DNA from: Clostridiales bacterium UBA1742
GTDB taxonomy: Bacteria; Bacillota; Clostridia; TANB77; CAG-508
Direction of reading: 5' to 3'
Length of the DNA: 64,000 nucleotides
NCBI GenBank assembly: GCA_002314935.1
Contig: DCHW01000013.1
Coordinates: 10,996 to 74,995, forward strand
The translations under genes and the position numbers were made by a program. The notes below the pieces were generated by a model. It searched no databases, was not told where the DNA came from, and saw only the letters and a list, made by a program, of their open reading frames with translations. This document shows positions 38,033 through 47,031 of this stretch, piece by piece. Positions within the stretch are counted from its first letter, which is position 1. Every line of letters begins with the position of its first letter.

Positions 38033-38458
38033 TTAATAACATTTATTAATATATACTTCTAGTATATATGTTGCAGATAATGTATCTACTATTTTCTTCT
38101 TTTTTGTTTTATTAACACCTAATTCATTCATTGTATTATGTGCTTGTACAGTAGTTAATCTTTCATCAATTGTTTCAATTTTTATTTTATTATATTTACA
38201 TTTTAATTTATGAATAAATTTTTCAGTTTCTTCTACCCTAGGTCCATAATCCCCATTCATATTAATTGGCATTCCAATAACAATTGTATCTATTTTATAT
38301 TCTTCAAAAATCTTATCAAGCTCACTAAGTAATATTTTATCGTTTCCATTATGAGTAATTGTTTTTAATCCTTGAGCTGTTATCCCAAGTTCGTCTGTTA
38401 TTGCAATACCAGTTCTTACTTTTCCATAATCAATTCCAAGTTTTCGCATATTATTCAT
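38033..38458 (-). CDS. ruvX: RuvX/YqgF Holliday junction resolvase-like nuclease
   Basis: An RNase H-fold protein needed for pre-16S rRNA 5' end maturation and linked to junction resolution. The 141-residue protein has [28 protein letters not shown] and [10 protein letters not shown], holding the acidic catalytic residues. Its start overlaps the end of ireB by eight bases. The trio ireB-ruvX-yrzB is standard in Bacillota. Confidence 0.95.
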   Translation of the reverse strand: MNNMRKLGIDYGKVRTGIAITDELGITAQGLKTITHNGNDKILLSELDKIFEEYKIDTIVIGMPINMNGDYGPRVEETEKFIHKLKCKYNKIKIETIDERLTTVQAHNTMNELGVNKTKKKKIVDTLSATYILEVYINKCY

Positions 38459-38705
38459 CTAACCCTATATAATGTTTTACCATTTTTTCTAACAATTCGT
38501 CTCTTTCAATTATTCTTATTAAATTTCTAGCATTTTTATGACTTGTTATATATGTTGGATCTCCAGATAAAATATATCCAACAATTTGGTTTACAGGATT
38601 ATATCCCTTTTCTATTAAGGCATCATATACTTCTTTTAAAACCTCTTTTGCTTTAATATCTTTATCTTTTTCAACTTTAAAATTCATAGTTTTATCACTT
38701 ACCAT
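38451..38705 (-). CDS. ireB: IreB family regulatory phosphoprotein (UPF0297)
   Basis: An 84-residue protein with [20 protein letters not shown] and [17 protein letters not shown], the family core. In Enterococcus IreB is phosphorylated by the PASTA kinase IreK and affects cephalosporin resistance. PrkC in this window is the likely kinase. The phosphorylated N-terminal Thr region corresponds to MVSDKTMNF here. The ATG follows AGGAGG. Confidence 0.94.
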   Translation of the reverse strand: MVSDKTMNFKVEKDKDIKAKEVLKEVYDALIEKGYNPVNQIVGYILSGDPTYITSHKNARNLIRIIERDELLEKMVKHYIGLDE

Positions 38706-38715
38706 GATTTACCTC

Positions 38716-39825
38716 CTAAATATAATTAATATTGCTTTCATCTTTGTCTGCATCATCAAGATATTCTTCTAATTTTTTTGTTACTTCTTCTAATCCTGTA
38801 CCCTTATAATAATCAGCAATTACAAAATTAGTTCTTGGATATGCATCTATATCTTCAACAATTTTTTGAGATTTATTTTCAGGATTTTCCTCTACAATTT
38901 TTATTTTTTCAATATCACTCTTAACTACTTCTAAGAAATTCTTTACACCATCAACATCTACTCCAGAAAATGCAATTGCAAATTTAGGTCCCATATACCT
39001 TACAAAAATATATTCCGAAGAAATACTCGCTTTTACATTGTTACTTATTTTTATAATTATATCCGTTCCTACATCTCTACCAAATTTTTTGTTAATTTCC
39101 ATAATATTTGTAATTTCAAACATACAAATTGTAGATTGAACATATTTATCTATTATTCTTTTACCTTTTCCATATAAATATTCTGCAGAATTCAACCCAG
39201 TAGTTCTGTCCACTCTATAAATATTTTCTATTGTATTTTGATATGTAACTGTTTTTAAAACTGCAACAATATTATCCTTTACAACCCCAAGTATATTTGT
39301 ATCCATATTATCAAAAGCATGTGCTTCACTACTTTCTATAATCCAATATCCAATATACACATTGTCAATATATAAAGGAAAAAACATAGCTGACTTGGCT
39401 CTTCCAAATTCTGATCTTTGATAACTCAATTTTTCTTCAGGAGTATTAACTGTTATATATTGAGGTGTAGCAGTAGCAATACTCTTTTTAAACATTTCAT
39501 CAGTATGTAAGTTTTTTAATGTATCCCAATGTTTTTCATTAACATTTGTTGCTTTTAATACATATTCTGCTCCATTAAAAACAACTATACTAGAATATTT
39601 TATTTGAAATTTTTCTATTAATATGTCATTTATAACCTTCAGTTTATCATCAACTGCACTATCTTTTCCAATAGTATCTAAAAAATCTTGCAATACATTC
39701 AAACTTGTTATTCTATCATTTATATTTTTAAATTTATTGATTTTTTTAGATATTCCAAGGTTATATATTATTAATCCAATTATTACTATTACTAATAATA
39801 CAATTACTATAAATATTGGATTCAT
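38716..39825 (-). CDS. Membrane protein with GAF-like and degenerate GGDEF domains
   Basis: A 369-residue protein: one membrane helix (residues 2-24), a GAF-like domain (about 45-190) and a GGDEF-like domain from about 205. The latter has DRTTGLNSAEYL and INKKFGRDVGTDIIIKI, which are recognisable GGDEF landmarks. The signature itself is YMGPKFAIAF in place of RGGDEF-F, so diguanylate cyclase activity is unlikely. It could still bind a nucleotide or a partner. It lies 19 bases downstream of the AT-hook ATPase gene and is probably cotranscribed with it. Confidence 0.75.
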   Translation of the reverse strand: MNPIFIVIVLLVIVIIGLIIYNLGISKKINKFKNINDRITSLNVLQDFLDTIGKDSAVDDKLKVINDILIEKFQIKYSSIVVFNGAEYVLKATNVNEKHWDTLKNLHTDEMFKKSIATATPQYITVNTPEEKLSYQRSEFGRAKSAMFFPLYIDNVYIGYWIIESSEAHAFDNMDTNILGVVKDNIVAVLKTVTYQNTIENIYRVDRTTGLNSAEYLYGKGKRIIDKYVQSTICMFEITNIMEINKKFGRDVGTDIIIKISNNVKASISSEYIFVRYMGPKFAIAFSGVDVDGVKNFLEVVKSDIEKIKIVEENPENKSQKIVEDIDAYPRTNFVIADYYKGTGLEEVTKKLEEYLDDADKDESNINYI

Positions 39826-39844
39826 TTTTTATGTCACCTCTTTT

Positions 39845-42469
39845 TTATTGATATTTTTTCATTTTATTTAATGTATTATTCATATCTTCAGAAAAGTTAT
39901 CTCTATATTTTTCTCCCATTGGATAATATGTTTGTTTTCCCATTAATGGATATGCCAAATTAGCTAAATCCTTTAGCGAACTAATAAATGTTTTTGTATA
40001 TCCATTTAGGTTCATAGAACACATTGCTAACGCTTCCAAATACTTTGCATAATTTTGCATTTCAAACGGAATTACACAATATGGAACTATATCTTTATTA
40101 AATAATTCTGTCATATAGCTCATTCCTGGATCATTATAAAATGCTATTCCACCAATTAATGTTTTAGCAGATAAATTTCTTATTTTTTGAAATTTGTTTA
40201 TAACAATTTTTATTTTATCCTGTTTTAATATTTCTTTAGCCTTTAAATTTCTTAAAAAAGCTGTTAATGGTTGAATTGTTAAAACATCCATACTTTGTAC
40301 TAAAAATATTTCCTGTGATTTTTCAAAATACTGAATAGGAGTTTCAAAATCACAATCTACTAATACCACAGAATAATTCTTTATTAATGTGCTTAATATA
40401 CTATCTGCATCTGAAAAATCTATATTTTCAGTTGGCAAAGATGTATAAATTCCTAAATTTTTATTTGGTGTTAATCCTTCTGCTATTCCACTTTTCAATT
40501 TGTTTATACTTTCCTGAGCAACATTTCTTAGTTTTTCTTCATTATTTGTATAAATATAAAATGCATTTTTACTTTTAGTTAAATCAAGAACTGCTGTTTT
40601 TATTCCCATAGAAGCAAACAATTCAGCCAAATTATTTACTACAAATGATGTTCCATTTTTAGTTGTTCCAACAAAAGTAATTACCTTTTTATCTTTACTT
40701 AATAAAGATGTAAAATTTGAATTTATATTATTCTGTTGACTATCCATAATTCCAGTATTAAAAGCTACTGTATTATCTTCAACTTCATCATTATTTAAAT
40801 CAGATAAATCAAAGTCATCATTGCTATCATTTGGTTCAATTATAGTTGTATTTGTTTCTTGATTATCACCAAATCCAAACAAATCTATACCCTCTTCTTC
40901 ATTTTCAGCATTTGAATCAAATGTTTCTATATTTTCTTCTTCATTTTCAGCATCTAATCCAAAAATATCAAACTCATCTTCTTCACTTTTTTCTTCTAAA
41001 TTATTATTACCTTGATTAAAAATTCCATTAGATAAATCTATATTATCATCTTCTGTATTATTTAATTCAAATAAATCTAATTCATCATCTTCTTCTACAC
41101 TATTTAATCCAAATAAATCTAATTCATCATTTTTAATATTTTCTGTTTTTTCAATATTGTTTGAATTTTCTGTTTCATTTTCTAACTGAGTTAAATCTAA
41201 TGTCTCTATTTCTGTTTCTTCGTCTGTTACACTTTCTGTTAAAGGTGTTTTTCTAGGTCTTCCTCTTCCTCTTTTTGGTTTATTTTCTTGTTCTATATTA
41301 ACTGGAACAATTTTTTTAGGCCTTCCTCTTCCTCTTTTTACAGGTTCTACTTGGTCTGTTACTATATCTTCTTTCTCTTTTGTTGTAACTATATTGTTTT
41401 GTTCTACCATTTCTTGTTTAAATTCATTGTTTTGTTCTATAACATTTGAATTCTCAATATCATCAATTTGTTCTAACAAAGCATCTAAATCTGGTAATTT
41501 ATTATCAACTTTGTTTGTTTCTTTTATTATGTTGTTTTCTTCTAGTTTTTGAGGTTCAACTATACTCTTTTGAATTGGTATAGTTCTTGGTGAATCTTTT
41601 ATTAATTTTTTAACCCCTTGTTTATTAACTCCAGTTGGAACTACAATTGGTTTTGTTATTTGCTTTTTATCCTTTTCTAGCATTTTAACATTAATTCCCT
41701 TTTTTACTTCAGAGCTCTTTTTATATGCTGGAGTATTAGTTATACTCTGACTAGGAATATTATTATATGTTTTTGCATTTATCATTAACTCTTGATATTT
41801 GGGAGATTTTTCTTCTAAAACTGCTTTTACCCATATTGGTAAATATGAAATTATTATTCTTAATTGATTATCATTATACTGTGAAACAATATTGTTAAAG
41901 CTGTCTAGGTATTTTTCTTCATTTTTTCCCAATCTTCTATAATGATTTAAAATATTTTGTACTTCTGCTTCGCTAACATTATTTTCATCTTCTGATTGAT
42001 AATTTACACTTTCAGCTTCAATTTTATAGTATTGTTTTGCATCTCTTTTGTTTCTAGGCTTATTTATTAGTTTACATACTTCATCAATTTTTCTATCTTG
42101 TCCAATTAATGCGCTATATATACCAATTCCAAAATATTTTACTAATACATCGTCAGATTTTGATCTTCTATCGTTACAAATTAAAACTATATCTGTATTA
42201 TTTCCTTGAGCATCTGTTGCTTCATCACTAATATTATCTAATTTATCAAATAAAAATTTATCGTTATTCTCATAATTGTTATTTATAAATGGTTCTAAGT
42301 CTTCACTTATTACAACCCTATCATAACTTTTATCCTTTTGTAATTCTCTTATAATTGCATTAAAGTAATATACATTCTTATATGATAAAATCTCTTTGTA
42401 TTGTTTTTGATATTTTTTTATTATTGCATCTGAAATTTCGTCATTATTTACTGCAAATAAAACTTTCAT
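39845..42469 (-). CDS. ParA/MinD-like ATPase with AT-hooks and repeated acidic DLFGL motifs
   Basis: An 874-residue protein of unusual architecture. Residues 1-135 form a receiver-like alpha/beta domain (MKVLFAVNNDEISDAI). Residues 240-380 are a charged linker. Two AT-hooks, KRGRGRPKK (378-386) and KRGRGRPRK (399-407), follow. Then an acidic region (about 448-560) repeats a short motif: ELDLFGL, ELDLFEL, EFDIFGL, GIDLFGF, DFDLSDL. The C-terminal part from about 595 is a ParA/MinD/CpaE-like P-loop domain with a deviant Walker A (VGTTKNGTSFVVNNL) and VLVDCD. It may be a DNA-bound positioning ATPase; this is inferred. It is paired with a two-helix membrane protein upstream. Confidence 0.78.
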   Translation of the reverse strand: MKVLFAVNNDEISDAIIKKYQKQYKEILSYKNVYYFNAIIRELQKDKSYDRVVISEDLEPFINNNYENNDKFLFDKLDNISDEATDAQGNNTDIVLICNDRRSKSDDVLVKYFGIGIYSALIGQDRKIDEVCKLINKPRNKRDAKQYYKIEAESVNYQSEDENNVSEAEVQNILNHYRRLGKNEEKYLDSFNNIVSQYNDNQLRIIISYLPIWVKAVLEEKSPKYQELMINAKTYNNIPSQSITNTPAYKKSSEVKKGINVKMLEKDKKQITKPIVVPTGVNKQGVKKLIKDSPRTIPIQKSIVEPQKLEENNIIKETNKVDNKLPDLDALLEQIDDIENSNVIEQNNEFKQEMVEQNNIVTTKEKEDIVTDQVEPVKRGRGRPKKIVPVNIEQENKPKRGRGRPRKTPLTESVTDEETEIETLDLTQLENETENSNNIEKTENIKNDELDLFGLNSVEEDDELDLFELNNTEDDNIDLSNGIFNQGNNNLEEKSEEDEFDIFGLDAENEEENIETFDSNAENEEEGIDLFGFGDNQETNTTIIEPNDSNDDFDLSDLNNDEVEDNTVAFNTGIMDSQQNNINSNFTSLLSKDKKVITFVGTTKNGTSFVVNNLAELFASMGIKTAVLDLTKSKNAFYIYTNNEEKLRNVAQESINKLKSGIAEGLTPNKNLGIYTSLPTENIDFSDADSILSTLIKNYSVVLVDCDFETPIQYFEKSQEIFLVQSMDVLTIQPLTAFLRNLKAKEILKQDKIKIVINKFQKIRNLSAKTLIGGIAFYNDPGMSYMTELFNKDIVPYCVIPFEMQNYAKYLEALAMCSMNLNGYTKTFISSLKDLANLAYPLMGKQTYYPMGEKYRDNFSEDMNNTLNKMKKYQ

Positions 42470-42473
42470 GCTA

Positions 42474-42884
42474 TTAACCCCTCCAACCTTTTACAACTAT
42501 TGCAAATACAAGTGGCAGCACTTGACAAATAACTAAAATTGTTGTAAAAGCAATCATCGTTCCGAATCCTCTGTGTTTCATATCCAATCTTCTTGTTCCT
42601 AACACATATTGATAAAGTGCACCAACTACTATTCCGATAAAACAGAATGGTATACTAAATAATCTAACTTTATTTAAAATATATGCTGTCATTCCGTAAG
42701 TTTCTGATCCATATTTTTCATTATACTTTTGTATTTCTTTATCATTTTGTTCCTTTACTTCCACAATATCACTTGCTGTATTTGTATCCATATTATTTGT
42801 TACTTCTACGGCTTGAACTGTTTTAAAGGATATTATTACTAATAAAGCAATCACTGCAGATATTACTATTTTTTTTATTTTCAT
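42474..42884 (-). CDS. Small secreted or membrane protein with two C-terminal helices
   Basis: A 136-residue protein with a signal peptide (about 1-25), a charged middle (KEQNDKEIQKYNEKYG) and two hydrophobic helices near residues 72-90 and 106-128, ending KGWRG. It resembles VirB2/TrbC-type small membrane proteins in layout only. It lies four bases upstream of the AT-hook ATPase gene, so the two probably act together. No named family is recognised. Confidence 0.65.
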   Translation of the reverse strand: MKIKKIVISAVIALLVIISFKTVQAVEVTNNMDTNTASDIVEVKEQNDKEIQKYNEKYGSETYGMTAYILNKVRLFSIPFCFIGIVVGALYQYVLGTRRLDMKHRGFGTMIAFTTILVICQVLPLVFAIVVKGWRG

Positions 42885-42977
42885 ATTTGCTTTGCCTCCT
42901 AATATTTCTATTATTTTACCTTATAACATCATACATTATTATACAAAAAATAGCAAGTAAAATATTTTATTTTTAAA

Positions 42978-43012
42978 AAAATATGACTGCATCTAAAATG
43001 CAATCATATTTT
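42978..43012 (-). terminator. Terminator after the orphan gene at 43051
   Basis: ATATGA-TGCAT CTAA ATGCA-TCATAT imperfect hairpin, followed by T residues on the minus strand. Confidence 0.7.
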
Positions 43013-43050
43013 CTTGTGTTCAGGCAGGTGTACACGTCTGTCCGAACTTA

Positions 43051-43242
43051 TTAGGGTTCATATTTGAACCACTGACGTCCGTATCCGGACAATCCGCGGT
43101 CATAAGTAAACCCCAAGTCCTCTATTTCTGCAAAATCCACTTTCACAGAAGCAGGGAACACGCAATATTCATCCGAGACGAGTATTGCGCCTTTTTTCCG
43201 CAGTTGCTTACGCAACTTTTCGGAAATTATAGAGGGGTCCAT
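43051..43242 (-). CDS. Orphan small protein, GC-richer, with an in-phase CGG that must be read as Arg to be full length
   Basis: A 63-residue protein (MDPSIISEKLRKQLRKKGAI...) that I do not recognise. The ATG follows AAAGGAGGGG, a strong ribosome binding site, and a terminator follows. Codons such as CCC, CTG, CGC, GTC, GGC and TCC contrast with the AT-rich neighbours, so recent transfer is likely. Codon 15 is CGG (43198-43200). If the host shifted here as at other CGG codons, translation would enter a frame that soon meets another CGG and then a stop, leaving about 23 residues. The gene is therefore either newly arrived and poorly expressed, or evidence against a strict rule. Confidence 0.65.
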   Translation of the reverse strand: MDPSIISEKLRKQLRKKGAILVSDEYCVFPASVKVDFAEIEDLGFTYDRGLSGYGRQWFKYEP

Positions 43243-43319
43243 TTTTCCCCTCCTTTCTTTTTTATTTGACGTGCATTTCTGCATATCATTTATATTATAT
43301 CATTTTTTTTATAGCAAGT

Positions 43320-43350
43320 CAAAAAGACACCTTAATAGGTGTCTTTTCTT
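43320..43350 (-). terminator. spoVG terminator
   Basis: AAAAGACACC TATTAAGG TGTCTTTT hairpin just downstream of the spoVG stop, with T residues following on the minus strand. Confidence 0.8.
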
Positions 43351-43358
43351 TTTATATA

Positions 43359-43643
43359 TTATTCTGCTGATTCTGTAGAATCCATTTCTGCATCAGGAGC
43401 TTCAAAAGCTTCTAATATAGCTGATTGGATTTTTTCTCTTGTTTCAGCATTAATTGGATGAGCTATATCTTTGAATTCTCCGTTTGGAGTTTTTCTACTT
43501 GGCATAGCTATAAATAATCCATTTTGACTTTCGATAACTTTTATATCATGAATTACGAATTCATTATCGAATGTTACAGAAGCAACAGCTTTCATTCTGT
43601 TCTCTGAATTTACTTTTCTTAAACGTACGTCTGTTATTTGCAT
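43359..43643 (-). CDS. spoVG: Septation/RNA-binding regulator SpoVG
   Basis: A 94-residue protein with [40 protein letters not shown] and [15 protein letters not shown], the whole SpoVG core. SpoVG binds nucleic acids and affects asymmetric septation and many other processes in Bacillota. A short acidic tail follows residue 80. It is divergent from murC; the start region lies within the 5' upstream region of murC. Confidence 0.97.
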   Translation of the reverse strand: MQITDVRLRKVNSENRMKAVASVTFDNEFVIHDIKVIESQNGLFIAMPSRKTPNGEFKDIAHPINAETREKIQSAILEAFEAPDAEMDSTESAE

Positions 43644-43864
43644 TTAGTGCACCGCCTTCCAATGTTTTTTTGTACATTTTTCTATGTACAATTCATATAT
43701 TCGCCAAAAAAATATTTTTTCCTTCTTTATTTTCTCTTTATTTTATATTTATCATTTTTTTGTTTTTTACATATTATGTTTTATAAAGAATATTTTTCTA
43801 TAAAAACATTGAAATATTTTTATTATCATTGTATAATGCATTATGTTAAGAAAGGTGTGCAAAT

Positions 43865-45257
43865 TATGATTAATCTTAATAGTATAGAAAATTTAAAAAA
43901 ATATAAACACATTCATATGATTGGAATTGGTGGAATTAGCATGAGTGGAATTGCCGAAATACTGCATAATTGGGGTATTTTTGTAACTGGTTCTGATTGC
44001 ACTAGAAGCAAAATAACAGATAAATTAGCAAGTCATGGTATTTATATTACTATTGGTCATGATTTTTCAGTTGTAAAAAGATCTGATTTAGTTGTATATT
44101 CTGCAGCAGTTAAACAGGATGATCCAGAAATTTTAGAAGCCAAAGTTAATAATATACCAGTTGTTGAAAGATGTGATTTTGTCGGCCTAATAACAAGAAT
44201 TTATAAAGATACAATTGGAATTGCAGGTACTCACGGTAAAACAACTACAACTTCTATGATTTCTTCATGTTTTATCGAAGCTGGTTTTGATCCAACAATT
44301 CAAGTTGGTGCAATTCTTAAAGAAATCAATGGTAATAGTCGAGTTGGAAATAGTGATTATTTTATTTTAGAAGCATGTGAATATGTCGAAAGCTTTTTAA
44401 AATTTAGTCCTAAAAGTTCAGTTGTTTTAAACATTGATAATGATCACCTTGATTATTTTAAAAATTTTGACAATATTAAATTAGCATTTAAAAAATATGC
44501 AACTTTAACTCCATATGATGGTTTACTTGTAGTTAATGCAGATGATCCAAGTTGTTTAGAATTAAGAAAATGTACAGATGCTAAATTTGTAACTTTTTCT
44601 ATCAATAACCCTAAAGCAAATTTTATTGCTCGTAACATTACCTTTAATTCAAATGGATTTTCTAAATTTGATGTATATCATAACAACTCTTATTTTGGAG
44701 AATTTCAATTATCAGTCCCTGGAATTCATAATGTTTACAACGCTTTAGCTTGTATTTCTCTTTGCCTTGAATACAAAATCGATAAATATATTATAAAATC
44801 AGCATTATCAAAATTCACAGGAGCAAATCGTAGATTTGAATTTATTGGTTCTTACCAAGGTATTAGTGTTTTTGATGATTATGCTCACCATCCAAGTGAA
44901 ATATTAGCAACTGCAAAAGCTTTGAAAAATAAACATTTTCGTCAATCTTGGGTTGTTTTTCAACCACATACATATAGCAGAACTCAAGCTTTATTAGACG
45001 ATTTTGCAAAATCTCTTTTAGATTTTGACAATCTAATAATTACAGACATCTATGCCGCAAGAGAAACAAATACCTATAATATATCTTCTATCGACTTATT
45101 GGAAAAAATCAAGTCTTTAGGAAAATCAGCTGTATATATACAAGATTTTAATGATATTGCAAAATATATTAGAGAACGTGCTTGTCCAAAAGATATTATT
45201 CTTACACTAGGCGCAGGTACTGTCACAGAAATAGGAAGAAAAATTTTAAATATATAA
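43865..45257 (+). CDS. murC: UDP-N-acetylmuramate-L-alanine ligase
   Basis: Adds L-Ala to UDP-MurNAc in peptidoglycan synthesis. I start it at the ATG at 43865, preceded by AAGAAAGGTG, giving 463 residues; longer upstream frames have no ribosome binding site. Motifs: MIGIGGISMSGIA, GIAGTHGKTTTTSMI (ATP loop), ILEACEYVESF, NIDNDHLDYF, and YAHHPSEI with QPHTYSR. The frame has no in-phase CGG although GTC-GGC and CAC-GGT occur out of phase. Confidence 0.97.
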
Positions 45258-45272
45258 TTTGTTCTTATTTTA

Positions 45273-45328
45273 AAAAGAGTAGTTTAAAGCAAAACAAAAA
45301 AATTTACTTTAAACTACTCTTTTTTTAT
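45273..45328. terminator. Bidirectional terminator between murC and uppP
   Basis: AAAGAGTAGTTTAAAG and CTTTAAACTACTCTTT arms around an A-rich loop, between convergent genes. Confidence 0.88.
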
Positions 45329-45332
45329 TATT

Positions 45333-46112
45333 TTATCTTACAAAGAAAATAATAATTGCTAAAATCCCAACTACTATTCTATATATTGCAAAACATTTAA
45401 ATGTTCCTTTCTTTAAGAACTCTAATAAATATTTTATAACAAAAATTCCAACTATAAAACTAACCAATACACCTATTATAAATTCCATATTAAAAACAAA
45501 ATCTGAAAGTTTTAAAAGCGTTGCTCCAAATATAATTGGAGTTGCAAGCATAAACGAAAATTTAGCAGATGATTCACGATCTATTCTAAGTAATCTAGCA
45601 GTTGTCATTGTTATACCAGAACGTGATACTCCCGGAATAAATGCTAAGCATTGAGATAAACCTACTAAAAAAGTTTGCTTTAAAGTTAAATTTTCATATT
45701 TTGTTTCATTTTTGGAATATTTATCTACAACATATAAAATTATTCCCATAATAATTAGTGAAAAAGCAATTATTATTGGGGCTTTTAAACATTCCTCAAA
45801 AAATCGATCTAATACAAAACCAATTATTGCTCCAGGAATTGTTGCAATTACAAAATACCAAAACAATTTTCCTTCGTTACTTTTTTTACCAACTATTTGA
45901 TTAACTCCACATTTAATTAAATTTATCCAATCCATAAAGAAAAATATTCCTATTGCAAGCAGCGTTCCAAAATGTAACGCTACATCAAAAGATTCTGGTA
46001 TGTTCCAAGTTAAAATCCAAGGAATTAAATTTAAATGAGCAGAACTTGAAATTGGTAGCAATTCTGTAAGACCTTGTATTAATCCTAAAACTATAGATTG
46101 AAATATTGTCAT
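45333..46112 (-). CDS. uppP: Undecaprenyl-diphosphate phosphatase
   Basis: Recycles the lipid carrier for peptidoglycan. The 259-residue protein has eight or so helices, with the motifs GLTELLPISSSAHL (Glu-rich) and LAFIPGVSRSGITMT. The call is secure. It starts 15 bases after the shifted end of dpaA. Confidence 0.96.
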   Translation of the reverse strand: MTIFQSIVLGLIQGLTELLPISSSAHLNLIPWILTWNIPESFDVALHFGTLLAIGIFFFMDWINLIKCGVNQIVGKKSNEGKLFWYFVIATIPGAIIGFVLDRFFEECLKAPIIIAFSLIIMGIILYVVDKYSKNETKYENLTLKQTFLVGLSQCLAFIPGVSRSGITMTTARLLRIDRESSAKFSFMLATPIIFGATLLKLSDFVFNMEFIIGVLVSFIVGIFVIKYLLEFLKKGTFKCFAIYRIVVGILAIIIFFVR

Positions 46113-46127
46113 TTGTTTTCTCCTCCT

Positions 46128-46977
46128 CTACGCATTTTTAATGCACTGTTTTATATACTTTGCAGCAGTTATAGGTGCTACTTTCCCTGGCAATGCCAAT
46201 TCTAAAGTTGCATTTATTCCCAATTCTTTGGCTTTTTCATAATCTACTCCTCCGGGGTTTTGAAGCCAAATCTATAATTATGCAATTTTTATTAACTTTT
46301 TTTAATTTTTCATCATCTAATATTAAATATGGTATTGTATTAAATATAAAATCAAACTTATGCAATTCATCTATTAAATTACTTAAATAAATTGCATTAT
46401 AGCTATATGAATTTATTTTGGCAATATCTTTTTCTTTTCTTGCTTCACAGTATACATTTGCTCCAATTCCAGTTAGCATTTTAGCAAGTATTTTTCCTAT
46501 TCTTCCAAATCCCAAAATCAAACAATTGCTATCATGTAAAGTTATTTTGCTTTTACTCATAGCAATTTCAATTGCTCCTTCTGCTGTTGGAATCGCATTT
46601 AAAATAGCCAATTCTTCACATTCTAACAAATCCGTTAATCTTATACCATATTCATCTGCTAATTCTTTTATTTTATTATTCACTGCACCAGTTATCAATT
46701 CTTTTGTTTTCATGTTTTTAAATATATTTTCTATACAAATTTTATTCTCGCCAAATGGTGCATTGATATTTTCACCATCTTTCGATAATGGTATTGAAGT
46801 TATAATTTTTTCTGCTTTTTTTATTTCTTCCAAATTTTCACATTTAATAATCTTATTATTATCAAATAAATATTTTTCAAACGCATATGTATATACATTT
46901 TCCCCATCATTTGCAAGCATTTCGGCAAGATATGCAATTCGCAAATCTCCACCTATAATTCCAATTAAATTATTCAA
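46128..46977 (-). CDS. dpaA: Dipicolinate synthase subunit A, +1 frame change at in-phase CGG
   Basis: DpaA (SpoVFA) is the dehydrogenase-like subunit that makes dipicolinic acid for the spore core. The N-terminus has LIGIIGGDLRIAYLAEML and the Rossmann region LILGFGRIGKILAKML. At codon 242, CCC CGG A is read by skipping a C, giving DLASKPGGVDYEKAKELGI and the finish LALPGKVAPITAAKYIKQC, total 282 residues. PGG and PGKVAP are conserved endings in this family. Unshifted, the protein stops five residues past the CGG codon (246 residues). dpaB, normally next to it, is 23 kb away and also carries CGG sites. Confidence 0.94.
46252..46254 (-). other. In-phase CGG, +1 recoding site in dpaA
   Basis: CCC CGG A; skipping a C gives CCC GGA GGA, the conserved Pro-Gly-Gly, and 41 further codons. 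Confidence 0.9.
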
Positions 46978-47031
46978 TAAAAACCTCTCTTTCTTTATAT
47001 GATTTTATTAAATAATTTTAAGAATATTCTT

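Noticed and set aside
38716..39825. Active diguanylate cyclase
   Set aside because: The GGDEF signature is replaced by MGPKF.
43638..43864. Longer N-terminus for MurC starting at 43638
   Set aside because: That part overlaps spoVG upstream signals, has no ribosome binding site and no homology; the ATG at 43865 has a good site.
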